From Zeus faber (Eukaryota; Chordata; Actinopteri; Zeiformes; Zeidae): 64,000 nt of DNA. A model generated the notes under the pieces. The model did not search any database. It saw nothing but the letters and a program-made list of their open reading frames with translations, and was not told where the DNA came from. Location: the NCBI GenBank assembly GCA_960531495.1, contig OY482846.1:50190361-50254360 (forward strand), written 5' to 3'. Shown here piece after piece: positions 1-11,428 of the stretch; the first letter of the stretch is position 1, and each line of letters starts with the position of its first letter. The translations under genes were made by a program, and so were the position numbers.

Positions 1-417
1 GAATCAAACTTTTAACTCGTCTCAGTCGTCACAGTAAAATCATGACGTGATTGAACGTCATTCAAATGAGACGCAGAGCTCAGACCTCTGACGTCACGCC
101 ACGCTGACCAGCTCCTCCATCCTATTGGTCTGCTGCTTTGTCAGTCTACTGAAGGACCGCCCATTTCTGGAGTTGCCAGTTGCTGGTATTTCCCGAGAAA
201 TTGCTTTAATTATAAAACGGAATAGTACAATCATCATCTTTATGAAGTTCACTGCCAACTCTATCAAGAATAATGACAATACTAATAATAATCATCATAT
301 TAATAAATAATAATCTATATTTGAATAGCACTTTACATACAAAACTCAAAGTAAATAGAGATACATTAGTAGAAGGCAATCAAATAGTGATCATAATAAT
401 AATAATGAAAATAATAA
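1..417. other. unique AT-rich DNA, no gene seen
   Basis: Short open frames occur on both strands around 94-310, but they have no recognisable domain and no splice context. Nothing else is supported here. Confidence 0.6.
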
Positions 418-424
418 CAAAATA

Positions 425-426
<2 letters not shown>

Positions 427-482
<56 letters not shown>

Positions 483-507
483 TAAAAAAAATAATAATAA
501 TAATACA
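427..507. repeat. (TAA)n microsatellite
   Basis: About 80 bases of almost pure ATA/TAA trinucleotide repeat with a short A-run interruption near 483. Confidence 0.95.
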
Positions 508-2029
508 CATAGCTGAAGGCAGCAATACACAGGGTCCAGAGTATTCGTTTTAGGTAAGTATTACAGTTGTTTTTTTCATCATTTTGTGCAATGCATCACA
601 ATTTAGTTGACGTAGAAACATAAACATGGTGGAGTTACATACATGGAATATTGTTTTTTAATTGAGTGACTGACCTTCACACCGACCTGGACATATAAAC
701 ATAACAATGTCATTTCATGAATTATGTTTATGGCATCACATATGAAACAGTTCCAGTTCAACCACACGTCAAACATTGACTTTTTTTTGACATAGATGTA
801 TGAGAAAGGTCAGTTCTTAATAATTGTTCTAAATTGCTGAGTTTTAATATTGTTTGTAAGTTAAAAGTTGATTAACGAGTAAATTATTACAACAAATGAG
901 AAAACAAGTCAGATAATTGTTTTAATAAACAGCTGTCCAAAACAGCTGGACAAAATAAGTCAACAAATATCACAGTATTTATAAAGAGCACATGTCAAAT
1001 AAACAATAAATATTATTAAAATGTTAATCTTAATAAAATAAATGAAAATCGACAAACTGTATGAAATTGTCGCAGTAAACAGTGTTTATCAACATGGTGT
1101 TACATATCGTTTTTTAACGAAAGAAGACGTTAAGGAAGTTCATTTTAATGACGACAGCTTGATATTTTTCATGTATGTGGTACATAAACTAAACCACTGA
1201 AGAAAAGTAAATAAGTAAATGATTCACCTCCACTTTGTTTTTTTACCCTTTTCTCTAACTTGGTGACGTCAGGCACCGTGTTGTCGTTGGTGAATGTGAC
1301 ACAGAAGGAGCCTCCTGTGATAAACTGTCGTTGGACGCTGGAAATGTTTGTTGTCAAGTCGTCATGTTGTGTTGTAGCAGGTAACGCTGCATGACACACG
1401 TCGTCATAGTTACTGTAAGATCCATGTCGTGCTGCATTGCATCATGGGAAACTTCTACATTCGGCTCATGCTGCTGGTGGATTTGGTTGTCAGTTGGAAT
1501 CTGTTTGTTTTGACAGGGCCTGGTCGTCATCGTCCATGTTGATATTTTCCTGACTTCACACCTGGTGCAGACGTGTTTGATTGTCACATTAGTGGATGTT
1601 ATTATGCAAACTATTTATAACGCTTCCTCCTCTGGGAGTTTCGTGTCAGTTTCGTTCTCTGCGACTTCAACATCTGAGCTCAGTAGAATGATGGTACTTG
1701 GTACTCGTCAGATACACACGGTCGTCCTGATGGAAAGTCGTCAGCGTCCTCGTTGTGTACCATCGTCCCGTGGCCACATGTTTAATTTGGTTTTCCCAAA
1801 GGTTGAGCTTCATTTCGTCGTCATGTCACCGATGTAACACTCAGTAACAACAGTAATTCTCTGTTTTCTCCACAAACATTGACTATTTTTGTTGACAGTG
1901 CCATATTCATGCCTTTTACATGTATTTCTCCGACCTGATGAGATCAGTATTGATTGTTTGAAATGTTTTCCACAGGAATAACACTGTTATACAATATTAA
2001 CAGATGATCATTTTTATTCAACCTCATTA
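508..2029. other. unique sequence without a recognisable gene
   Basis: AT-rich to about 1200, then a stretch at 1250-1840 with many CGTC/GACG words and open frames on both strands. I recognise no domain in any frame and see no consistent splice pattern. It could be an old mobile-element remnant. Confidence 0.5.
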
Positions 2030-2240
2030 TTACTGTATTACGTTTTAGGAGTCAGTTAGTTGGTCTATTAGAAGGGAATTTTCTACTTTTTATTTTATTT
2101 TATTTTTTATTTTTTCCTAGGACATATTGTGTGTTATCACCGGGTGCGTTGCATTACATTTCACTGCATATATGTATGGAAGTATGTATATGTATGTGAC
2201 AAATAAAAATCTTGAATCTTGAATCTTGAATCTTGAATCT
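2030..2240 (+). mobile_element. 5'-truncated LINE copy (3' UTR only)
   Basis: This is the 3' UTR of the same LINE family as the long copy at 29265-31896. It matches 31688-31890 with only about half a dozen substitutions outside a T-rich tract, by eye. It ends in AATAAAAATC followed by short tandem TTGAATC units, the non-poly(A) tail style of fish L2/Rex1-like elements. The extreme 5' truncation and high similarity suggest a recent retrotransposition. Confidence 0.9.
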
Positions 2241-2689
2241 ATTTGGTGATATTATTTTGGAGACCATAAACGATGTTCTCTATGATGACATCTAACACAT
2301 AACACAACTTATTTCCATGGAAACTGCATTTCCATGAAATACGAAAAACGTTGTGATATTTCTGTGAGAATTTACCATTGCACGGCTTCTATTTTTCCAA
2401 CACCTCACTGGATCTTGAACACATCACTCATTCGCACGTTTCAGTGTTTTCGAGGGACCCGCTGACGACATTTGAAGGATTACTTTATATTGTACTTTTC
2501 ATCAATCCAGCAAAGTAATGTGGAGCAGGGATTTAAAATATTAACCTAACAGATCTACTTACATCTACCAGGTAAGAAGCTGTATACATATACAAGTAAA
2601 TACATCGCTTGGTAACGTCTAAACACTACAGAGTGACCGAGTCCACGCTGCGCACTGGACACGGTGCAACTGGACATTCAATCACAATC
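2241..2689. other. unique AT-rich DNA, no gene seen
   Basis: No supported open frame, repeat or motif in this stretch. Confidence 0.5.
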
Positions 2690-2890
2690 TGTACATTTAT
2701 AGTAAAATATATGATGTCATAAGTGTCTTACTGTAAATATCATTTATAGTAAATATGATGACGTCATCAAGCGTCTTACTGTAAATAACATTTATAGAAA
2801 ATGATATGATGATGTCATAAGGTGTCTTACTGTAAATATAATTTATAGTAAATAATATGATGATGTCATAAAGCGTCTCACTGTAAACAT
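2690..2890. repeat. ~50-bp minisatellite, four units, with a CRE palindrome
   Basis: The anchor word GTCTTACTG recurs at 2725, 2773 and 2823, and as a variant at 2875, so the unit is 48-52 bp. One unit contains the perfect 12-base palindrome GATGACGTCATC at 2757-2768, which includes the CREB/ATF site TGACGTCA. In the other units this is degraded to GATGATGTCATA-like forms. Confidence 0.85.
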
Positions 2891-3530
2891 CATCTCCTTC
2901 ATTTTAGAACCAGAGGTGTGATGTGTCAGTGAACCAGAAAAACTGAATATTTCGGGTCATATTTGTTAGGTTTTTCACTAATATCTGCTCGGTATGTGGA
3001 TTGATTTGGATGAAACTTCAACCACAAGGTCTTTGTGACAGCCTGACTCAAACAAGACATAAACCCTGCTTGCGTGTTATGCGGAGGTTGGTGTTCCAGA
3101 TAGTTTTAGGCTTCAATATTCAGAGTAATTTTTCCTCTTACAATAGCAATAAGGGGCTGGAGCCCTTATTATCATGACAATCGTAATAAAGAAACAAAAA
3201 AACAAGCACAATTATTAATTACAAACAAGTAAATATTATACAGATTTGGGTTTTAGTGAAAACATGGAAGGCTGCAGTAAATCATTAAATAAATCTGCGA
3301 TAAAAAATTGTTTGGCAAACTTGTGCATTATGCAAGGTACAAAATGTTTGTTAAAATAACCTGAAAACGACAGCGTAGACAAGTCGTTATTGTCACCGTG
3401 TCCTGTCAAATAAAAAGAAAAATGTAAATGTAGCTTTGCTCGTCGAGTCACTTTTCAGACGCTTTCCTTTTGTACTTTTTTAAGTTATACCTGTCAACAC
3501 TGGGATTTGAAAATAAGGAAAACTGAAATA
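2891..3530. other. unique DNA, no gene seen
   Basis: Only short open frames without recognisable domains. Confidence 0.5.
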
Positions 3531-3572
3531 AGAGTTACGCACGGTTACGCACGGTTACGCACGGTTACGCAC
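3531..3572. repeat. 10-bp tandem repeat, four units
   Basis: GTTACGCACG is repeated four times in phase. CpG is conserved in each unit. Confidence 0.9.
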
Positions 3573-3638
3573 TGTTTTCTTTGGTTTCATTATAAAATTA
3601 TGAACAATTATAAATATATCTACAATAAAAAAAAACAC

Positions 3639-3652
3639 TTCTCTCTCTCTCT

Positions 3653-3690
<38 letters not shown>
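3639..3690. repeat. (CT)n followed by (TA)n microsatellite
   Basis: Eight CT units run directly into about 17 TA units and a T-run. Confidence 0.95.
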
Positions 3691-3696
<6 letters not shown>

Positions 3697-3802
3697 TAGA
3701 AAGGTTAAAAATACGGGGTATATACAGGAAAATAAACAACGAAGAAGACAGCAGGAAAGAAGGGTAAAATACAGTGGAATCTCAGGGAAACAGAGGGTTG
3801 TA

Positions 3803-3844
3803 AATGTATGTGTATATGTATGTGTATTTGTATGTGTATTTGTA

Positions 3845-3881
<37 letters not shown>

Positions 3882-4066
3882 TTGTATGTGTATATGTATG
3901 TGTATATGTATGTGGATTTGTATGTGTATTTGTATGTGTATTTGTATGTGTATATGTATGTGTATGTGTATGTGTATGTGTATTTGTATGTGTATGTGTA
4001 TGTGTATTTGTATTTGTATGTGTATTTGTATGTGTATTTGTATGTGTATATGTATGTGTATATGTA

Positions 4067-4097
<31 letters not shown>

Positions 4098-4131
4098 TTG
4101 TATGTGTATTTGTATGTGTATATGTATGTAC
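3803..4131. repeat. TGTATG/TATTTG hexanucleotide array
   Basis: About 330 bp of TGTATG, TATTTG and TATATG hexamers. The 6-bp period keeps several frames open on both strands, which explains the long Cys/Met/Ile or Thr/His-rich frames spanning it. None is a plausible gene. Confidence 0.95.
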
Positions 4132-4381
4132 TTGAAAGCTTTGCTCCAAGAAGTATTTTGTTGTTTTTTTTTCCGAGTCCTGGGCTCAGTGGAACGCAGC
4201 GTCGTGGTTGCCACTTGCTTCCGCGCATTTTTTCCTTTTTTTTTTTTCTTCTTTTCACTGGAAGGCGTGTGCCCGACCTGGCAACCCGCAGTCCCGTTAC
4301 TTAGCTGTGGCCCAGCAGCGGACACACCACGGCGCCGCGGCGGCTCCTGCAGCTCCTGCCTCCTTGTCCGCTTCTGCTTCT

Positions 4382-4503
4382 GCTCCTACACCCAAATCTA
4401 CATCTGCTCCTACACCCAATTCTACATCTGCTTCTACACCCTATTCTACATCTGCTTCTACACCCTATTCTACATCTGCTTCTACACCCTATTCTACATC
4501 TTA
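4382..4503. repeat. 24-bp minisatellite, five units
   Basis: Units built on CTACATCTGCTTCTACACC plus a five-base spacer. The period is a multiple of three, so a Ser/Thr/Pro-rich frame stays open, but there is no start context or homologue that would make it a gene. Confidence 0.9.
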
Positions 4504-4627
4504 CTCCACGCTCTGGGCTCGTGGGATCCAATGGAATTCAGTGCAGTGGATTATTAAAACGCCTCGGAACCGGTAAGAGAAGTGTTTCAAATTCTACTTT
4601 TACCCCGAAGCCGAGTCGTGTCCATGT

Positions 4628-5151
4628 CGACGTCAATAAAAACACGTTGACGTCCAGTCTGCGTCCCGTGTTCACCTGTTATTCAACGTCAATAAAAACA
4701 CGTTGACGTCCAGTCTGCGTCCCATGTTTACCTGTTATTCAACGTCAATAAAAACACGTTGACGTCCATTCTGCGTCCCATGTTTACCTGTTATTCAACG
4801 TCAATAAAAACACGTTGACGTCCATTCTGCGTCCCATGTTTACCTGTTATTCAACGTCAATAAAAACACGTTGACGTCCAGTGAATAAAAACACGTTGAC
4901 GTCCAGTCTGCGTCCCATGTTTACCTGTTATTCAACGTCAATAAAAACACGTTGACGTCCATTCTGCGTCCCATGTTTACCTGTTATTCAACGTCAATAA
5001 AAACACGTTGACGTCCAGTGAATAAAAACACGTTGACGTCCAGTCTGCGTCCCATGTTTACCTGTTATTCAACGTCAATAAAAACACGTTGACGTCCAGT
5101 GAATAAAAACACGTTGACGTCCAGTCTGCGTCCCGTGTTCACCCGTTATTC
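4628..5151. repeat. 56-bp minisatellite with a 26-bp insertional subunit
   Basis: The word ACGTCAATAAAAAC recurs at exact 56-base spacing (4630, 4686, 4742, 4798 and on). Within each unit ACGTCAA and TTGACGT form a 7-bp inverted repeat around TAAAAACACG. Some units carry an extra copy of about 26 bp (GTGAATAAAAACACGTTGACG), giving a compound higher-order pattern. ACGTC half-sites recur throughout. Confidence 0.95.
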
Positions 5152-5269
5152 TTCATATTGTATTGGACACCACTGAGGGGTGCAGGGAACCCAAGTTGGG
5201 GCCAGTTACATGACTAGCTTGCCATGGTCACCTGGACAATAATAACACTGTTTGTTATCTCATTCTTTA

Positions 5270-5790
5270 CTTGCACTGTTTTATCTTATCTTAATATATA
5301 ATATATCATATCATATATCTTATTATATCATATCATATATCATATCGTATATCTTATCATATCATATCATATCTAATCTTATATTAATATATCATATCAT
5401 ATCATATATCATATATCATATCATATCTAATCTTATATTAATATATCATATCATATATCATATATCATATCATATCTAATCTTATATTAATATATCATAT
5501 CATATCATATATCATACATCATATCATATCTAATCTTATATTAATATATCATATCATATCATATATAATATCATATCTAATCATATATTAATATATCATA
5601 TATCATATCTAATCTTATATTATTATATCATATAATATCATATCTTATTGAATCTTATATTATTATATCATCTTATCATATAATATCTCATCATATCATA
5701 CATCACATCTTTTCTTATCTAATCTTATCTTATCATATATCATATCATACGATATATCATGATTCATATCTTATCTTATCTCATCTACCC
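5270..5790. repeat. ~500-bp AT-rich ATATC/ATATT satellite-like array
   Basis: Built of ATATCATATC words with a recurring CTAATCTTATATTAAT segment at intervals of about 60 bp. Periodicity degrades toward the right end. There are almost no G or C bases outside single Cs. Confidence 0.92.
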
Positions 5791-7419
5791 TCTCAAAGTG
5801 TCTCATCAGCTGATAGCTCAAACTGTTAGTGTCTGACATTTCTGGGGAAATGGTTTCACTTTGTATTATTCAGTCGCAGTTAAATCGGTTCATTCTTTCC
5901 TATTTCCTTGCTATGTGGTGTTCCAGTTTAGTCCAATTATCAACAATTCCACTACTTTTCACTGTTGTATTTATATCAATAGTTACTGTACAGTATTTCA
6001 TTTCTATACACAAAACATTTTAGTACTATCAGGCATCATTCTTCCATACTATTTCTACAGCATATTGCATATATGCATATGCATATTCTACAGCATATAT
6101 ATATAAGACCAAATGCTGCAAATGCTTCATAACCTTTTTTACTTCAGTGTTCCTTGTTGCAGTGGCTTATTTTCCTCAAAGGGAAAACAATGAGTTTCTA
6201 TGAGATTCTTATGCATTTAGGGCTCAATTTCTTTTTTTTTTTATAACTGGTGTTTGTGATGAATTGAAAGTATAAAATGACAATTGAATAAAGGAAAGTA
6301 GATAATGATGGTAAATGCTCATCACACGCTATTTGAATTTAAATGGACATATCAAAATTGCTTAATATGTTTTATCAGAAGTCTAAAACATAAACAAACA
6401 TTTTTTATTTTGCAATGCATTGACAACGTAGCCACAGTAAAGTTATGGTGAAGTTGTAAATGCCACATATGGAAAATTTATACACGATGCATCACAATTT
6501 GATATATTTTCTTCTTGATCGACTAATCAATTAGATAGATATACTTCATTGCATTCATAATTTATTTTCATTCGTTTCTTATTTATGTGCACCCAATCGA
6601 CTGGGAAAACAGGCATGTTAGTAATATCAATAAGTAATAAAATATAGTAATAAAAACATATCTTCAGACAAGATCATTTAAATATACACATTTAATATGT
6701 ATGTTTTTCCACTTTCCCGATATAATTACAAAGCGGAACTTATCATGTGGAACTAAAGTCAAGCATCAGTTTTGTGTCGACTTTGAACAGTGACAGTCTT
6801 AGCCGCAAGTCCTCAAACTAGCTTTCTCCCAACCAGGCTAGTTACCATGGTAACCAGGCTAGCTCCAAGGCATTTGTTGCCGTGGTTACCTAGCCGGCAT
6901 CTATTTAGACTGATCTTAGGAACCCGCTTTTAACCGGAAGTTAGTCAAGCTAGCAGAATTTAGCCTTGCTTATGGCGTAAGCAACCTTTACTGAATACCC
7001 CTAAAGTTTCCTGTGGGAAAAACATGGTGCGAGATATGGCCATGTTAAAAGTGCGACTTTGACCTGATGGTGCCGCTGGATGCATGGTCAGATGGGTCCA
7101 AAATCTGAGATTTCAACTATTGGGATCATTGTCTATCAATGTGCCAAATTGCACAAAAAAGCGACCAGGCAGAACATAGTGAACCAGAAAAAGTCGTGAA
7201 ATAATACGAAAACTAAGATTAAGATAAGTATTAAAAATTGCTTTTAATCGCAGCAGTTTTGTCTGCAGTTGTACCTAGTGTCTCCAGGAAGATGCTTTCC
7301 TCTTTCTTCTGCTGATCGCTGGGTTTTAGTCCTCTCACCTCAGGAACAATTCAGGGCGTCCTTCTCGAAGCATGCCCAGAAAAACATACCTCTGCCCGGC
7401 TGGAGCTTCCCCGAGCACG
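5791..7419. other. unique AT-rich DNA, no gene seen
   Basis: No coding support. A short palindromic patch GTTACCATGGTAAC flanked by two copies of CCAGGCTAG lies near 6832-6872. The rest is unremarkable. Confidence 0.5.
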
Positions 7420-7610
7420 GCCCTCTGTCAGCACGGCCCTCCGTCAGCACGGCCCACCGTCAGCACGGCCCTCCGTCAGCACGGCCCTATGTCAGCACGG
7501 CCCTCCGTCAGCACGGCCCTATGTCAGCACGGCCCTCCGTCAGCACGGCCCTATGTCTGCATGGCCCTCCGTCTGCATGGCCCTCCGTCTGCATGGCCCT
7601 CTGGCAGCTC
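7420..7610. repeat. 16-bp GC-rich minisatellite
   Basis: CAGCACGG recurs every 16 bases (for example 7445, 7461, 7477), followed by CCCTCCGT or CCCTATGT. The last units are diverged (CTGCATGG). A period of 16 cannot hold one reading frame, so the open frames across it are incidental. Confidence 0.93.
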
Positions 7611-8620
7611 GCCTCCAGCTCCGAACTGAAGCATGTAGGGGAATAGCGTGTGAGCCTTTCCACCGGTGTAGCCGACAATCTGTCCGTATCTAAATGTTCA
7701 TCGTGCTATTTCTCCGGATGTGTGTGGCGGTTTCAGGGGAAAAGCTTCTGAAACAGAGCCATGAGAGAACAGACTGTTAAAGCGGGAATCTGTAAAAAAT
7801 CTCATATTTGATATGGGACAGTACCCGACTCAGAATTTTGTCAATCGAATTGGATTTGACTGTTCAATGCAAATATTTGACTATCGGCTGTCAGTGGTGG
7901 TGGCAGGGGGGCCTCGGGATTATTATTTTTTTAAATGTCATTTTTGATACTTTATTTAGTTTGCACTCTTATAAGAAACAGCCATCCAATGTATATGCGT
8001 CACGCATGTGCTCCTCTATATGCTGTTTGCGTTTGTGGCAGGGTCCGCCTTTCCTGGCAAGAATGCGAAGATTGGGCACAAGCAAGAAGTGAAATGCATT
8101 GTCAGATGGTTTAAAATATCTCAAGTGACAGAGGAAAAACAACAAATCTATGGTAGGATTGATTGAAGAAAAGACAGACGATGGAAGAATTTGCAATACC
8201 CAATCGAATTCTGGGACACAGACGATCTGATTGAAACTCTAAAGCCGGAATAATAAATTGGTCGTGGTTTTGTTTATTTTCCATGAAAGTCGTCCCTCCC
8301 TCGACGCCCAACTCTTAGAAACACAGTGAGAGTCTCGCATGGTCGCTGCAGGGCTTCCTGCGACGGAGCACTGCTGTTGCTATTCCCAGAAAAGCCCGTT
8401 TCCGTTGGGTTCTGAGCGGCGCCAGCGGTTGGCACAGATTCCTCTTGTGTCCTCGCTCGCTGTGTAAAACCTGCATGCACGAAGGGAACAGTTTGTTTTA
8501 GGAAGCGTGGCTCGACCGGAGAACAATGTCTGTTTTTTTGTTTGTGAACCTGGACCCACGGCAGGTAGCACAGGCGGGCTCATGAGGAAATATCTTATTT
8601 CATGGAGTCTATGTGTGTAC
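7611..8620. other. unique DNA, no gene seen
   Basis: Several short overlapping open frames on both strands at 7800-8500. None has a recognisable domain or splice-bounded coding segment. Confidence 0.5.
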
Positions 8621-9451
8621 ATATACACTCACTGACCACTTAATTAGGAACACTATACCAATACTGCGTACAATAGGGCCTCCCTTTGCACTCGAAACAG
8701 CCTCAATTCTGTGTGATGATTGCATCACACAGTTCCTGCAGATTTGTCAGCTGCATATACATGCTGCGAATCTCCCGTTCTATCACATCCCAAAGGTATT
8801 CTATTGGGTTCAGATCCGGGACTGGGAAGGAAACTGAACAACATTGAACTCACTGTCATGTTCATGCAACCAGTTTGGGACGACTTTTGCTTTGACACGG
8901 TGCATCATCAAGCAGGAAGAAGCCGTTAGAAGGTGGGTCAATTGTGGCCATGAAGGGATTCACATGGTCAGCAACAATACTCAAATAGGCTGTGGCATTC
9001 AAGCCATGATTAATTGGTATTATCACGGCCAAAATGTGGCAAGAAAAAAATTCCCCACACCATGACACCACCGCCACCAGCCTGGACTGTTGACACAAGA
9101 CAGGTTGGGTCGATGGGTTCATGCTGTTTGTGCCAAATACTGACCTTACCATCTGTGTTCCTCAGCATAAATGGAGATTTATCAGAGCAGGCTGCGTTTT
9201 TCCACTCTTCAACTGTCCAGTTTTCATGAGCCTGTGCCCACTGCAGCCTCAGCTTTCTGTTCTTGGCTGACAAGTGGAACTCGACGTGGCGTTGTCTTCT
9301 GCTGTTGTAGCCCATCCATCTGAAGGTTCCACATGTTGTGCATTCCGAGATGTTTTTTTCTGCACAATTGTTCCACAATTGTGCAGAAAAAATTGCCACG
9401 TGATTGGCTGATTAGATAACTGCACGAATTAGTAGGTGTACAGGTGTTCAT
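8621..9451 (-). mobile_element. Tc1/mariner-like transposon fossil, copy 1
   Basis: Transposase coding lies on the minus strand. The frame at 9010-9399 contains the Tc1-family signatures WMGYNSRRQR, LSAKNRKLRLQWAQAH, NWTVEEWKN and SDKSPF (family usually W-SDES-F, carrying the second DDE Asp), then GGGGVMVWG. A further frame at 8862-9054 carries ADHVNPFM and LLDDAPCQ, matching the region of the later catalytic residues. The left end has a terminal-inverted-repeat-like sequence, CACTCACTGACCACTTAATT (8626-8645). Frameshifts, stops and an internal deletion near the palindrome at 9354-9392 leave it non-functional, and the right terminal repeat is cut off by the adjoining copy. Confidence 0.88.
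9354..9392. repeat. perfect 18-bp inverted repeat with 3-base loop
   Basis: Arms 9354-9371 and 9375-9392 are perfect reverse complements around the loop TCC. The hairpin sits where the Tc1-like copy has lost internal sequence, so it is probably a fold-back formed at the deletion junction rather than an original transposon part. Confidence 0.9.
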
Positions 9452-10184
9452 TGAACCACCACTTATAACCACTAATATTGTGTAGGTTCCCCTCGTGCCG
9501 CCAAAACAGGACTCCACAAGACTCTGAAGGTGTTCTGTGGTATCTGGCACCAAGACGTTAGCAGCAGATCCTCCTGCAAGTTGGGAGGTGGAGCACCTAT
9601 GGATCAGGCTTTTTGTTTCAGCACATCCCAAAGATACTTGATCGGATCAGACCGTAACCCCGCCTATCCACATGATGTAGAAGAAAAGGTGATTCATCAG
9701 ACCCTGCCACCTTCTTCCATTGCTCCATGGTCCAGTTGTGATGCTCACGTGTCCATTGTAGGTGCTTCCAGGGGTGGACAGGGGTCAGCATGGACACTGT
9801 GAGCTCCCATACGCAGCAAGCTGCCATGCACTGTGTGTTCTACACCTTTCTATGACGTGCAACAATGAGCCTTGGGCCCCATGACCCTGTCACCGGTTCA
9901 GCGCTCGTCCTTCCTTGGACACTTTTGGTAGTAACCACTGCAGAGCGGGAACAGCCACAAGACCTGTGCTTGTGGAGATGCTCTGACCCAGTCGTCCAGC
10001 ATCACAATTTTGTCAAAGTGGCTCAGATCCTTACGCTTGCCCATTTTTCAAGTTTCCAACACATCAACTTCACTTGCTGCCTAATATAATAATAATATAT
10101 CCCACCCCTTGACAGGTGAGGTTGGAACGAGACGATCAATGTTATCCACTTCACCTGTCAGTGGTTTTTATGTTGCGGCTGATT

Positions 10185-10190
<6 letters not shown>
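9452..10190 (-). mobile_element. Tc1/mariner-like transposon fossil, copy 2
   Basis: A second, different Tc1-like element in the same orientation. The minus-strand frame at 9618-9827 carries NWTMEQWKKVAGSDESPF, including the conserved SDES motif with the second catalytic Asp, then LLHHVD. Further toward 10040 the reverse strand shows degraded transposase N-terminal coding (helix-turn-helix region). The right end CACCTGTCAGTGGTTTTTAT near 10152 resembles a terminal repeat. It is internally deleted and out of frame, hence dead. Confidence 0.85.

Positions 10191-10217
<27 letters not shown>
10189..10217. repeat. (TA)n microsatellite
   Basis: About 14 TA units immediately after the Tc1-like copy. 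TA is the Tc1 target, so the array may have been the insertion site. Confidence 0.95.
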
Positions 10218-10218
<1 letters not shown>

Positions 10219-10220
<2 letters not shown>

Positions 10221-10345
10221 GGCTGTCAATTGATTCAAATATTTAATCGCGATTAATCGCATGATTTTCCATAGTTAATTGGGATCTATGGTAAATTAAT
10301 TGCACATATTTTATCTATTCAAAATGTACCTTAATGTACCTGGAT
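10219..10345. repeat. dispersed repeat with TAATCGCGATTA palindrome
   Basis: Starts AGGGCTGTCAATTGATTCAA and contains TTAATCGCGATTAATCGCA, a sequence type I associate with a widespread vertebrate non-autonomous DNA transposon. Exact limits and class cannot be set from one copy. Confidence 0.5.
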
Positions 10346-10740
10346 GTTTTAGCTTAAACTTAAATTACATTTCATTTCAGGTGACAGAGTCTGAGAGTCT
10401 GAGAGTCTGGTGTTGTTTTGTCAAAACCACATCTTCAATTTGTCTAATATATATATTTTCACTGCAGTCACATGCTCCTTTGTTTCTCGTGTAGGTTGCC
10501 AGCCTTCCAGCTGTCTTGTCTTCAGTGCACAGCATGGAAAGGATGAAGTTATGGTGATTAGCTCTGGGTTCGTCAGGGCTTTGTTTCTCTCGTGGTTTAA
10601 TGTGGCTGAGACTCGTCGTTCACATCTTGTCGGCGGTTCTCCTTCAGTTGAGCTCTGATTAAAACACGTTGAAATCCAGACGGACAGAGTCAACGTGTGA
10701 ATTAGCTCAATGCCCGTGCACTGAATTAAATATAATGTGA

Positions 10741-10835
10741 ATCGGAATGTGGCCTTGTGATATGGAAGCACAGACCGACAGACATCCAACTTCCTGTCCT
10801 GTCAGTGCTTCCCTATCACAAGGCCACATTCCGAT
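10741..10835. repeat. 30-bp near-perfect inverted repeat (hairpin), 35-base loop
   Basis: Arms 10741-10770 and 10806-10835 are reverse complements with a single mismatch. Folded as RNA, this gives a stem of about 30 bp with a 35-base terminal loop, similar in size to a miRNA precursor. A minimal MITE or a template-switch fold-back is equally possible. There is no strong target-site duplication. Confidence 0.9.
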
Positions 10836-10845
10836 ATTAGGACGG

Positions 10846-11428
10846 CAACAATTTCTTAACACCACGGACAGACGGCTTGTTATTTGTAGTTACTTGTAGG
10901 TGTCTGAATTCCCCATCTTCTTATGAATTCAAAATGTCATGTTATGTCATTCACCACATCGGACCCAAACTCTTTTTTTTCCCTCAATAATACTTCACTT
11001 AACATCACAGACCTAATTTCCTGGAAATCGTAGTCCACACCTTCTGATCCTAATTACCGCCCGGCTACAAAGCTGTGCGCCAGTTTGTCTTCATTTTATC
11101 TCCATTAATGTTTATTAAAAAATGGTCATGGTTCCTTAAACGGTCGATCGTCTTGTGCCAAACCTTTGCATCCCATCCTGATCCAGGCCTCCCATCAGAT
11201 CGGAGCGTTGACACAGACTTCTGGACTGGAGTTCTAATCCTGGGATTTTGGCATCTTTACACAACCTGAAAACGGGTTCATTCAATGTTTTCAAACATCT
11301 CCTACAAGTTACTAGAAGTATGAAATCATTTTGCGCTGAGGCAGATTGAAGTTAGATGCTGTATTGAAAGTGAAAACTGAAAAACTCTTTCTTTTACATT
11401 CACACACAAATGCATACTAGCTGACATC
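10846..11428. other. unique DNA, no gene seen
   Basis: No supported coding or structured element. Confidence 0.5.

Noticed and set aside
1354-1837. Overlapping open frames on both strands that might be an old transposase or exon
   Set aside because: No recognisable motif, no splice signals in register, and both strands equally open.
3655-4557. Long Thr/His-, Ile/His- and Cys/Met-rich frames on both strands
   Set aside because: By-products of the TGTATG hexanucleotide array and the 24-bp repeat.
4628-5151. CRISPR-like array of regularly spaced repeats
   Set aside because: Eukaryotic context. The spacers are identical between units, so it is a plain 56-bp tandem repeat.
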